Assembly (NCBI GenBank): GCA_958417755.1
Contig: CATZDY010000041.1
Location: 1-20,510 of the forward strand
DNA from: an uncultured Peptococcaceae bacterium
GTDB lineage: Bacteria; Bacillota; Desulfotomaculia; Desulfotomaculales; Desulfocucumaceae
Reading direction: 5' to 3'
Length of the DNA: 20,510 bases
Numbering within the stretch: position 1 is the stretch's first letter; each line of letters begins with the position of its first letter. Below the pieces are notes generated by a model. That model made no database searches and was not told where the DNA came from. It was given only the letters and a program-made list of their open reading frames with translations. The translations under genes were made by a program, and so were the position numbers. This document shows, piece by piece, positions 1 to 6,265 of this stretch.

Positions 1-2
1 TT

Positions 3-167
3 TCCAGCATGATTATTAGTATGATTGTAATTTATACAGATAAAAAATACACTAAATTAACTGTTTTGCAAACAATTGAATGGATATTCATTGTTGTTAT
101 AATGCCTTTAATTGGAATATTTTTTTATTGGCTATATAGGCCAAGTTTTAAAAAAACAAATAAGTAA
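3..167 (+). CDS. C-terminal end of a small membrane protein (5' end outside window)
   Basis: An open frame enters from the left edge and stops at the TAA at 165-167, giving about 54 residues. The residues form two hydrophobic stretches, one at the very start (MIISMIVIY) and one at about residues 27-44 (WIFIVVIMPLIGIFFYWLY), followed by a basic tail ending in KKTNK. A Trp-rich helix carrying a PLIG..fYwly motif and then a positive tail recalls the PLDc_N-type membrane segment of small Firmicutes membrane proteins. With the N-terminus missing this is only a resemblance. An overlapping frame running to 309 has no ribosome site and looks like a shadow. Confidence 0.45.
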   Translation, partial: SSMIISMIVIYTDKKYTKLTVLQTIEWIFIVVIMPLIGIFFYWLYRPSFKKTNK

Positions 168-517
168 ATTATTTTTATTGCGTTGTATCAGGTTTTTGAA
201 TAAGTCTAATCCGAGAAAAAGCAGGAAGTTACATATTATCAGGTGGTTATTTATTTTTGACGTAGGTGGACGAATTGTATATTTAGAAAATAATTCCATA
301 AGATACTAAGGGGAATTATAATGAAATCATTTACTGGATTAGCGGAAACCTAGAGTAGAATTGAGCCGAAAAAATGCAGGAAATTAATATAAACATCATT
401 ATAGTAGAAATTTTTATTGCAGGTGTTTTGGAGGATTTACTATTTAACCTAAACCTTCAAGACTAGTCAAAGACTGTATTGTGAATCAAAGAGTGCAAAA
501 CTGAATTTGGTAATGAT
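168..517. other. AT-rich stretch without a supportable gene
   Basis: No frame here has both a ribosome site and useful length. A site (AAGGGGAATTATA) precedes an ATG at 321, but that frame stops after nine codons. This could be the decayed 5' end of the peptidase-like remnant that follows, but the sequence does not prove it. Confidence 0.4.
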
Positions 518-701
518 ATTAAAAATGGAATTACGGATAATAGTATTATGGAGAATTAAAATAATATAGCAATGGTCGTCATGCAGAGGTAATGAAAGGT
601 TTTAATGATGATAATGATTTTTTATATATAATGATCTTTGGGATGGAGCGGGACATAGTGCATCCTATAGTTATTATTCAGTGAACACGGAATGGTTTTG
701 A
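518..701 (+). pseudogene. Remnant of a papain-like (C39/AvrRpt2-like) cysteine peptidase C-terminus
   Basis: Reading 568-640 in one frame gives NGRHAEVMKGFNDDNDFLY. Shifting by one base near 630 gives NDLWDGAGHSASYSYYSV and then NTEWF before a TGA at 699-701. In papain-like bacterial peptidases (Peptidase_C39_2 type) the catalytic His sits in a G-H-A-V-x-x-x-G-[FY]-D-D motif, followed by a [NI]DPW-type segment and an aromatic-rich YxxF/W end. The order here matches, with His in GRHAEVMKGF. A likely upstream piece reads IKNGI at about 519-533. Frame changes and in-frame stops show that the gene is dead. The assignment is from motif order only. The intact secreted protein that follows may once have been its neighbour in an operon. 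Confidence 0.45.
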
Positions 702-746
702 TACAAGGTATATTTTAGCGCTAAAAAAACAATAAGGGTGTTTTAA

Positions 747-1640
747 ATGATTAAAATTAGATTTTTATGCGCAGTTATTTTTATAACATTGTTTTTTGTT
801 CCAACATCTTTTGCTGCAACGACCATAGAAACCCTTGCTAATCAACAAATATTGGACCAAGCCAAAGAAAAAACTGAAATTGAAAAGGTTATTAATACTT
901 CCAAAGTGGATCCTAAAAGTTTTTTAGTAGAGGAAAAGGATAACCTTGACAGAAAAGAATTGATAAATGTAAAAAGTCCTACCGAATTAAAATATGGTGA
1001 TGCTTATAAAGTTATAGTTGCAGACAGTAATGTAGAGAAAGCTTTATTAAACGGGACAGATCTTGCCATAGTTTTAGAACAAGCTCCTTACAAGTGGGAA
1101 GTTCCTGTAATCTATCAAAAAGAACTACAACCAGTAGCATCATTTACTATAGATTATTTTAACGGTGCATGGCAAATTGTTGAAATCGGGGGATATCTTT
1201 CACCTAAACAAAGCTATTTAAGTAGTGATTCTAATGAATTAACCAATTTATGGAGGAATAAGTTATCATTGAATATTGCAGATTCATTTTTTCACTTTAG
1301 ATCACTTTCTTTGCATTCCGATTTTCTCTATCTTGCAACTGAAGAGCAAGAATATTTTATACCTTTACTCCATGCACGAGATGAGTTGTATGGGCTTAAA
1401 AATGAGGAGATTTATACCAGAGATGAGCTGGTTTCCGCCATTGGCCCTATTATCAAAGAAAATGCAGGCTCCAATCTTATTACTTTAGGTTATCCATCTT
1501 TAGGTACAAACTCTACTAATTCGACTTATCCATCCAATGAGAAAAATATTAATAAATTTCCAATCATCTTTTTATTAGGAATATTTTTTATCATAGCTGT
1601 AATTTATGGTTATAGGAAAATTAAACTCAATGCCAAATAG
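747..1640 (+). CDS. Secreted/membrane-anchored protein of unknown function, 297 aa
   Basis: The start ATG at 747 follows a ribosome site (AATAAGGGTG). The protein has an N-terminal signal peptide (basic MIKIR, hydrophobic core to about residue 20, cleavage probably after SFA at 23), an extracellular body of about 240 residues, and a C-terminal transmembrane helix (about residues 271-290, FPIIFLLGIFFIIAVIYGY) followed by a short basic tail. It is therefore probably anchored at its C-terminus with the body outside the cell. No catalytic motif or named domain is recognisable. The body mixes Lys/Glu-rich helical stretches (residues 30-80) with aromatic beta-like segments. It lies directly downstream of a dead papain-like peptidase fragment, and a link between the two is only an inference. 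Codon use is AT-rich like the surrounding accessory zone. Confidence 0.75.
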   Translation: MIKIRFLCAVIFITLFFVPTSFAATTIETLANQQILDQAKEKTEIEKVINTSKVDPKSFLVEEKDNLDRKELINVKSPTELKYGDAYKVIVADSNVEKALLNGTDLAIVLEQAPYKWEVPVIYQKELQPVASFTIDYFNGAWQIVEIGGYLSPKQSYLSSDSNELTNLWRNKLSLNIADSFFHFRSLSLHSDFLYLATEEQEYFIPLLHARDELYGLKNEEIYTRDELVSAIGPIIKENAGSNLITLGYPSLGTNSTNSTYPSNEKNINKFPIIFLLGIFFIIAVIYGYRKIKLNAK

Positions 1641-2074
1641 TTATTGGTTTTGTAAAGACGTAGCAGTGGCATATGTAATGGCGAGCAATGGCATATACAG
1701 ACGTATGAACCGTTGGGCCCCAAATGGTGTGTTGGTGTGTATGTCTGAATTTCATACAGAACAGATTACAAAGATAACCATGGATGTGCTGTGTTTGGAC
1801 AGCATATCATCAAATTTCATCCCCATGGTTGTGGTGGCCCAGAAACGGACAACAATCCTTAGGGAAATCCTGTGGCGATTGGACTACAAAATGACATATG
1901 TTGGCTACCAATGAACGGGTTGCTACTGCCTTGCATTTTTACTCTGGTGGTTGCCATGACGCGCCCCAAGGCCCAGGATTTATTTACTCTGACCTGGCTC
2001 TACTGATGGATAGGGCCCACAATACTGGCAAGCTGGTATTAAACTTGGGGTATGTGCTACCTCTTAAATCATAG
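1641..2074 (+). pseudogene. Decayed coding segment, possibly the C-terminus of an alpha-L-fucosidase-like enzyme (tentative)
   Basis: This stretch has clearly higher GC than its flanks and coding-like composition, but it is broken across frames. The longest clean piece is 1898-2071 (stop TAG at 2072-2074), 58 codons. It includes ATNERVATALHFYSGG, YSDLALLMDRAHNTGKL and VLNLG. An upstream piece in another frame contains FHPHGCGGPETDNNP (about 1820-1860). The order W-x-P...E, an aromatic FY segment, a DLxxLxxRA helix, then NxGxLxLNLG resembles the GH29 fucosidase C-terminal part, where NGxLLLNIGP is typical. No active-site residue is visible, so this is a guess. The 58-codon piece has no good ribosome site and is probably not expressed. 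Confidence 0.25.
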
Positions 2075-2086
2075 GAGAAAATTATC

Positions 2087-2479
2087 ATGAAATTAAAAAA
2101 AAGGTATCTTCTATACTGTTGTTTGGCGATTATTTTTGTGTTTTTTGCTGCTCATTTGTTCTCTAGCAAAAGCAAAGTGCAAGAGATTCCTGTTGCCTAT
2201 GCCATAAAGCCGCAAAGTTCTGACAAAATCAGCATACGCCTCAATGCCAATGAACCAGTGGATATGCAGCTAATCAATGCTGCCTCAAATCAGCCTTTAA
2301 TTTGGAAATTGTTTGAGGGCCCGGAACCAAAAGGCAAACTGGTTTTTTCAGGTACTGTGGAGGCCAGTAAAGAGCATAACATTGAATCCTTTCATGCAGA
2401 CTTGAACAGTGGTATATATACTTTTTTGTTTTACAATGAGGATGGTTCAGACTTAAGTGGTTTGCTTTACTTAAAATGA
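2087..2479 (+). CDS. Signal-anchored extracellular protein of unknown function, 130 aa
   Basis: The ATG at 2087 has an AGGAGA ribosome site eight bases upstream. The first 25 residues (MKLKKRYLLYCCLAIIFVFFAAHLF) form a basic-hydrophobic signal anchor. The remaining 100 residues are soluble and look all-beta, with alternating hydrophobic strands such as KISIRLNANEPVDMQLIN and IYTFLFYNEDGSDLSGLLYL. This is consistent with a small jelly-roll or Ig-like extracellular fold. No named family is recognised. It sits between a decayed fragment and another small anchored protein in the same orientation, 129 bp apart, so co-transcription is possible but unproven. It also lacks nearby partners that would suggest a pathway. 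Confidence 0.7.
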   Translation: MKLKKRYLLYCCLAIIFVFFAAHLFSSKSKVQEIPVAYAIKPQSSDKISIRLNANEPVDMQLINAASNQPLIWKLFEGPEPKGKLVFSGTVEASKEHNIESFHADLNSGIYTFLFYNEDGSDLSGLLYLK

Positions 2480-2608
2480 TAAACAGCTGATGAAGAATAA
2501 GAGGTAAATCATAATAGACTACATAGTTATTTTATAAATATTTTAATGCCTTATGATGGCTTACGGGTTAAGTGGCTGTGGTAGGCTGATAAGGAGTAGT
2601 ATATACGA

Positions 2609-2995
2609 ATGAAAAAAGGCTTTAAGGTAATTCTTATTATTTCTATTATTCTTTTTGCCGCATTCCTAATTGCCCTAGTAAGTTTCATGTATACAAGCAA
2701 TACGGCTTCCATACATGAAACTTATATCCATAAAGTATTATTAGATGATAACATACTGCATGTATCAGGTGATTTCTCTTCAAGTGCTTCAGTATATAAA
2801 AATTATTCATACTGGATCCAAGATGATTGTTTGTACCTATGTATTAAAAAAGGTTTCCCAACAAGTGGATATAGAAGTGGAGCTTTTTCTATTCAAATTC
2901 AAGATGATTTAACAAATATAAAATCCGTTTTTTTAGTAGATGACCAAAATAATAAAATATTAATATGGGGAAAGAATTCAGAAAAAAAGCAGTAA
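2609..2995 (+). CDS. Membrane-anchored extracellular protein of unknown function, 128 aa (has a broken paralogue at 7146-7435)
   Basis: An AAGGAG ribosome site precedes the ATG at 2609. Residues 5-29 form one strong transmembrane helix (VILIISIILFAAFLIALVSFMY). The rest is an extracellular beta-rich domain of about 95 residues with repeating hydrophobic-polar strands, ending in a lysine-rich tail. The pattern DDNILHVSGDFSSSASVYK...YWIQDDCLYLCIKKG...FSIQIQDDL...VFLVDDQNNKILIW looks like a single small beta domain with two cysteines (DDCLYLC). Family unknown. A degraded copy lies at 7146-7435: over one 59-residue block 47 residues match by eye, and similarity continues about 45 bases past the stop codon. 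The gene therefore belongs to a duplicated segment and not to a random shadow frame. Confidence 0.75.
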   Translation: MKKGFKVILIISIILFAAFLIALVSFMYTSNTASIHETYIHKVLLDDNILHVSGDFSSSASVYKNYSYWIQDDCLYLCIKKGFPTSGYRSGAFSIQIQDDLTNIKSVFLVDDQNNKILIWGKNSEKKQ

Positions 2996-3228
2996 TAATC
3001 ATAATATCAAAGGATAATTTCTCATAAGGGAACTATAAGCCCATATTCCAGCCAGCGTTTTAAGATGCTAATAATACAAGGCCATTGTATCCCGAATCCT
3101 AATGAGATACACTAAAGCTGCTTTTAGATAAATTGTTTCGATAATTGCGATCTTATCTCTAGAAACCATCTAGATTTTTTCTTTCATTTGTTTGGATACG
3201 CTATATAAGATTGTTTTATATGAACTTA
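2996..3228. other. Intergenic DNA with duplicated flank and a decayed minus-strand coding trace
   Basis: Bases 3000-3045 resemble 7437-7485, the flank of the broken 128-aa paralogue. On the minus strand at about 3060-3170 a frame reads IAIIETIYLKAALVYLIRIRDTMALYY before a stop and continues HLKTLAGIW. It has coding character but no recognisable family. No start with a ribosome site exists, so it is treated as a remnant. Confidence 0.3.
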
Positions 3229-3262
3229 AAAGGCGCCCGGACTTTTGTCAGGCGTCTCTTCA
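3229..3262 (-). terminator. Imperfect hairpin terminator after the SLH gene
   Basis: Read on the minus strand, AGACGCCTGAC, an AAAA loop and GTCCGGGCGCCT form a GC-rich stem with one bulge and mismatches, followed by TTTTAAGTT. It lies 17-50 bases past the stop of the SLH-domain gene. Placement and T-tract fit a Rho-independent terminator, though the stem is imperfect. Confidence 0.5.
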
Positions 3263-3278
3263 ATATCAGAGAACTTAG

Positions 3279-4523
3279 TTAGATAGCAATGTTTTTGCCT
3301 TCTGGCGTAAAATAAATGAGCGCTCCGCTGCTTTCCATAGCAACGATCAAAAGTCCTTGCCCATTTCCGCATAAAGAACCTGCTTCAGGCAATTGTAAAA
3401 CAGAAATTGTATCTCCATAATGATCAAATATAGTGATTTGGGTATCTGTATTTTGTACAGCATAGGTACCATTGCCAAGTGCAACAAGGGAAGCATTGTC
3501 ACGAAAAATTTCCCTTCGAATGACCTGTGCTGCATCATTACCATCACAATATAAAATGTCATACGTAGAGGGATTTTCTCCCACCCATCCAAGAAAAAGA
3601 TTTTCACCTGCCAAAACAAGTGCATGGGGATAGGGAGCACTTAGCTGTTGGCCATCTGAGGCATAGAGCGCATAGTATCCAGGAGAAATAGGATTGACTT
3701 GAACATTATTATCATCAGGTGTATTGGGATTGACCATATGACTATAATCAGTACAGGTATGGGGTGTCAGGGAAGAATCGAACCAGCCAGTGATGGTATC
3801 TAAAGAACTGTCTTTATAAATAGGATAATAATCTACACCTTGAGCAGATGCCAATTTTTCTGCCTGCCCATAAGCGTAATAAAGCCGGAGTATGGTTGAA
3901 ATTGCCTGTTCTCTTGTATAAGTATCGTTTGGGGCAAAAGAATTTTGACCAGTTCCCTGCATAATCCCAGAGCGATAACACCAGTTAATACCCATGCGCG
4001 CCCATGAACGGATGAGATTCCCGTCTTGCCAAATGTGTGGCAATTCATGGGAAGCATAACCTCGCCATATTGTGGTATGCATGAAGGCCTCAGCAATAAG
4101 CATTGTGAAACAATCTGCAGTCATATATAACATTTTTGCTGCTTGCTGTCTGGTAATAGGATCCTGGGGCCTGAAATGCCCTTTACCGTCTCCTTCTACA
4201 ATGCCAAAAGCAGCGCAGTATAAAACTGCTGGTGCCGAGGAGTCAGAAAAAGCCGTATGATTTAAAGTTTTGCCTTGGGATACCAGCTGTTGATCAATAT
4301 CTATACCCCAAGCATTGGCGAGACAGATAATAAGCTCACAGAATTCAGCACGAGTAATTGCTTGGGTATAGTTGTTTTGAAGATTTTTTGGCATAAGGTT
4401 CAGGGAAATAGCTGCTGAAACCTCATCCTTTGCCCAAGTTGATGGTGTGTCAGCAGCAAGGGCAACACAGGGAAGGCTTAAAAGCAGGGTGAGGCAAAGA
4501 AAAAATGATAGGCATTTTTTCAC
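3279..4523 (-). CDS. SLH-domain (S-layer homology) cell-surface protein, 414 aa
   Basis: The start is GTG at 4521-4523, behind AAAGGATGG on the minus strand. Residues 1-23 are a signal peptide ending ALA. Three SLH-type repeats follow. The first spans roughly residues 28-70 (WAKDEVSAAISLNLMP...ITRAEFCELI), the second about 92-140 (FSDSSAPAVLYCAAFGIVEGDG...ITRQQAAKML), and the third about 170-220 (WCYRSGIMQGTGQNSFAPNDTYTREQA). SLH triplets bind pyruvylated secondary cell-wall polymers and attach proteins to the Gram-positive wall. The last 180 residues are beta-rich with Tyr/Gly-Asp repeats (LVLAGENLFLGWVGE, LVALGNGTYAVQN, CGNGQGLLIVAMESSG), suggesting propeller-like repeats, with no catalytic motif seen. 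It is a single gene with its own terminator and runs opposite to the neighbouring small secreted genes. The function of the C-terminal module is unknown. Confidence 0.88.
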   Translation of the reverse strand: MKKCLSFFLCLTLLLSLPCVALAADTPSTWAKDEVSAAISLNLMPKNLQNNYTQAITRAEFCELIICLANAWGIDIDQQLVSQGKTLNHTAFSDSSAPAVLYCAAFGIVEGDGKGHFRPQDPITRQQAAKMLYMTADCFTMLIAEAFMHTTIWRGYASHELPHIWQDGNLIRSWARMGINWCYRSGIMQGTGQNSFAPNDTYTREQAISTILRLYYAYGQAEKLASAQGVDYYPIYKDSSLDTITGWFDSSLTPHTCTDYSHMVNPNTPDDNNVQVNPISPGYYALYASDGQQLSAPYPHALVLAGENLFLGWVGENPSTYDILYCDGNDAAQVIRREIFRDNASLVALGNGTYAVQNTDTQITIFDHYGDTISVLQLPEAGSLCGNGQGLLIVAMESSGALIYFTPEGKNIAI

Positions 4524-4778
4524 AGCGTATCCATCCTTTCGTTTTGATTTTTCCTATATGTTAATAGCCATGAAGTGACCCTAAAAGGTATTCCTTCAAA
4601 ATAGCGTAACAGTGTTCGTGGAAAACAACCAAAGCCATCTAAGAGCTACCTATATCTATATATAACGAAAAAAACAAAGATAAAATTACATCTCCTTGTA
4701 TTTAATACTTTTAATAGCATTGATAATATTTTTTAGTGCTTCCATAATTTTATGATTATCAGGCAATGGTACATAATA
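4524..4778. other. Intergenic region with a short minus-strand coding remnant
   Basis: On the minus strand, about 4686-4787 reads as an open stretch of about 31 codons (YVPLPDNHKIMEALKNII then NAIKSIKYKEM) ending at a TAA at 4686-4688. It has no start with a ribosome site and no known family. It is most likely the tail of a lost gene. The SLH gene promoter must lie in 4524-4640, but no clear -35/-10 pair was identified. Confidence 0.3.
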
Positions 4779-4817
4779 AAAGAGGAAATTCGAATGTATC
4801 CTTCGAATTTCCTCTTT
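4779..4817. terminator. Strong bidirectional hairpin terminator
   Basis: The arms 4779-4794 (AAAGAGGAAATTCGAA) and 4802-4817 are perfect 16-bp complements around a 7-base loop. T-rich tails follow on both strands (TTTGTTTTAT on plus, TTTTATTATG on minus). It sits 40 bp beyond the end of the TRAP permease remnant, the same layout as the hairpin at 7572-7611 beside the intact permease. Confidence 0.8.
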
Positions 4818-4856
4818 GTTTTATAAAGTATGTTGGTTTTGCTCTTTTCCCTTTCC

Positions 4857-5163
4857 TCAGCAAGTAAGTTCCCCGTTAGGCCCCCCCAGCTTTTTGGCCT
4901 CTAAATGGACCATGAGTCCTACGCCAATGAAATAGAGTAAAGAAGGAATAATGGCAGCCACCACAATGGTGGAATAAGGGATCAAGGTCATTTCAGCCAT
5001 CAAAAAAGCAGCAGCTCCCATCACCGGGGGCATCAGCTGTCCTCCGGTGGAGGCAGTTGCTTCCACTGCTGCAGCAAAGGGGGGCTTGTACCCCACTTTT
5101 TTCATCATGGGGATGGTAAAGCTACCAGAACCCACAGTATTGGCCACAGAGTTTCCGGTAAAT
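4857..5163 (-). pseudogene. Internally deleted fragment of the TRAP 4TM/12TM permease gene
   Basis: On the minus strand this matches two separate parts of the intact permease gene at 7644-9653. Bases 4887-5162 match 8587-8862 with only three differences, all within the last 40 bases. This corresponds to permease residues about 264-357 (VANTVGSGSFTIPMMKK to HLEAKKLG). Bases 4857-4886 match the extreme 3' end (7644-7673, encoding GGPNGELTC and the stop) with one difference. The join falls exactly on KKLG, which occurs twice in the parent (residues 354-357 and 658-661), so 304 codons are missing in frame. No permease sequence exists upstream of 5163. The open frame extends to a TTG at 5243 through unrelated DNA with no ribosome site, so a functional small protein is unlikely. 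Confidence 0.85.
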
Positions 5164-5343
5164 GTTGCCCTTGATACAGAAGATGCTAAAGCAACAAAAA
5201 TTGAAATCAATAACTGTTCAGTTTGGATTGTTGAGAAAAACAATAAGATTCAAATGCTCATGGTAAAAGGAAATATACAATACATATTATTAGGTAATAT
5301 AAAAAAGGAAGTGGGAATCGAGATTTTGGAAAGCTTAAAATGA
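5161..5343 (+). pseudogene. C-terminal fragment of a DUF4367-like protein
   Basis: Plus-strand codons from about 5161 to the TGA at 5341-5343 read NVALDTEDAKATKIEIN, then SVWIVEKNNKIQMLMVKG, NIQYILLGNIKKE and VGIEILESLK. An ending of the form [W/I]xxxGxxYxLxGNIxKEExIxIxESL is typical of DUF4367 domains, which occur at the C-termini of extracellular parts of Firmicutes anti-sigma-like or LolA-like proteins. The upstream part is missing: at about 5161 the frame runs into antisense permease DNA. The fragment therefore marks a recombination junction. A longer frame starting at 5047 merely fuses the two by chance. Confidence 0.5.
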
Positions 5344-5420
5344 AAATATATTTTGTAATGTTTGTTTCGCTTTATTCGTTATTAAAATTAATAAAGGATA
5401 GAGGATGAGGTGATATTTTT

Positions 5421-5831
5421 ATGAAGAAAAAAGTTCTATTGTTCTTATATTTGTAATGCTATCTTTATTCTGTATTTGTGCTATGGCATTTGGAGCTACT
5501 GAGAGTGTTTTGCGTTGGAGCTATATTGACAGTATTACAGGAAATTTGGAAATATCTGAAAATGGAATGGCAACAGTAAGCGCTTCAAGTAGCTGTGATG
5601 AAGCAACTAGTATGACAGTAATAGCGAGTTTGCAACAATATAAAGATGGTAAGTGGAAAGAAATAAAACAATGGAGTAAATCAGATAATACTAAATTTGT
5701 AGCAACCGGAGGGGATTGGCCGGTATATCATGGGTATGAGTACCAATTGGTCATTACGTCAAAGGGCCTATATTAATAACGTATTAAAGGAAACAGCAAG
5801 TCATACTATAAGCTATGGATATTTTGAGTAG
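5421..5831 (+). pseudogene. DUF6147-like secreted protein gene with two frameshifts
   Basis: A strong ribosome site (GAGGTGA, about seven bases) precedes the ATG at 5421. The first frame stops after MKKKVLLFLYL. If one A is added to the A-run after the start, the frame gives a normal signal peptide (MKKKSSIVLIFVMLSLF...AMAFGA) and joins the long frame 5456-5776. That frame has the look of the DUF6147 family: LRWSYIDSITGNLEIS, a SLQQYKDGKWKEIKQWS strand pair, and YHGYEYQLVITSK. It ends early at 5776. Removing one base at AAAGGG (about 5763) restores AYINNVLKETASHTISYGYFE to a TAG at 5829-5831, which fits the family's usual end. The two shifts therefore interrupt an otherwise well-preserved gene of about 135 codons. 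Sequencing error in homopolymers is an alternative for both. Confidence 0.6.
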
Positions 5832-6090
5832 TGCTATTTAAAAATTACGCAGACTTTTATGAATATAGAAATTCTATAAAAGGAATTTGTTGGTTCTTCA
5901 TTATATTATAAGATTATATTTTATTTGATATTAGGATAGTGATGAGAGGTCACTATTTTTTTGTTTGTAAAAAATATATTTTTTTCTAAAAAAATTTAGT
6001 ATTTCGTTTGATTAGTAAGAAAGGAAGAGGAGGTGATTCCTATGACTTAATTAAGACACTTAAAAACATGTACAAAATGAAAATTAAGCT

Positions 6091-6236
6091 CTGTAAAGTA
6101 AACATGAAAGATAGAAGTTCAAAAAAGAGCAAGCGTTTACACAGATTTTTATTTTATAAAGACGTACACAGATTTTTAATAAAATCATTGTACCAGAAAA
6201 GCTGACACTTCCTTAAACTTTCATTTAACTTTACAG
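6091..6236. repeat. Imperfect inverted repeat upstream of the 218-aa secreted protein gene
   Basis: Arm 6091-6110 (CTGTAAAGT...ATGAAAG) and arm 6218-6236 (CTTTCATT...ACTTTACAG) are complementary except for one mismatch and one extra base, enclosing about 107 bases. The right arm ends 30 bp before the start codon at 6266. It might fold in a leader RNA or be the ends of a small degenerate element. There are no flanking target duplications that I can see. Confidence 0.45.
6138..6178. repeat. Short tandem-like direct repeat
   Basis: The 14-mer TACACAGATTTTTA occurs at 6138-6151 and again at 6165-6178, 27 bp apart, inside the loop of the larger inverted repeat. In the overlapping open frame it encodes the similar pieces LHRFLF and VHRFLI. 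Confidence 0.5.
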
Positions 6237-6265
6237 TACCAAAAATTAAATGAGGAGGATAAAAA

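Larger units (their letters stand above)
5832..6265. other. Intergenic region with an orphan ribosome site and a short basic ORF
   Basis: A near-perfect Shine-Dalgarno sequence (GAGGAGGTGATTCC, 6027-6040) leads into ATG-ACT-TAA at 6042-6050, a two-codon frame. Just past it, in another phase, an open frame runs to the TGA at 6203-6205. From the ATG at 6069 it encodes 45 very basic residues (MYKMKIKLCKVNMKDRSS...). A one-base change near 6045 would place this frame behind the strong ribosome site, so a decayed or regulated small gene is possible. No family is recognised. Nothing coding is visible in 5832-6007. Confidence 0.3.

Noticed and set aside
112..309. 65-codon plus-strand frame near the left edge
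   Set aside because: It overlaps the end of the incoming membrane protein frame, has a TTG start without a ribosome site, and shows no family features.
1606..1914. 102-codon plus-strand frame after the 297-aa gene
   Set aside because: It starts inside the preceding gene, and only one of several phases in a decayed island; no single frame explains the region.
4857..5243. 128-codon minus-strand frame as a functional small membrane protein
   Set aside because: Its start region lies in unrelated DNA antisense to the DUF4367-like tail, with only a TTG and no ribosome site; it is best read as a permease fragment.
5047..5343. Continuous 98-codon plus-strand frame
   Set aside because: Its first 38 codons are antisense to permease coding DNA and the rest is an unrelated C-terminal tail; the frame is a chance product of the recombination junction.
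6138..6178. Two 14-bp repeats considered as a CRISPR-like array
   Set aside because: There are only two short units with a 13-bp gap and no cas genes in the window.
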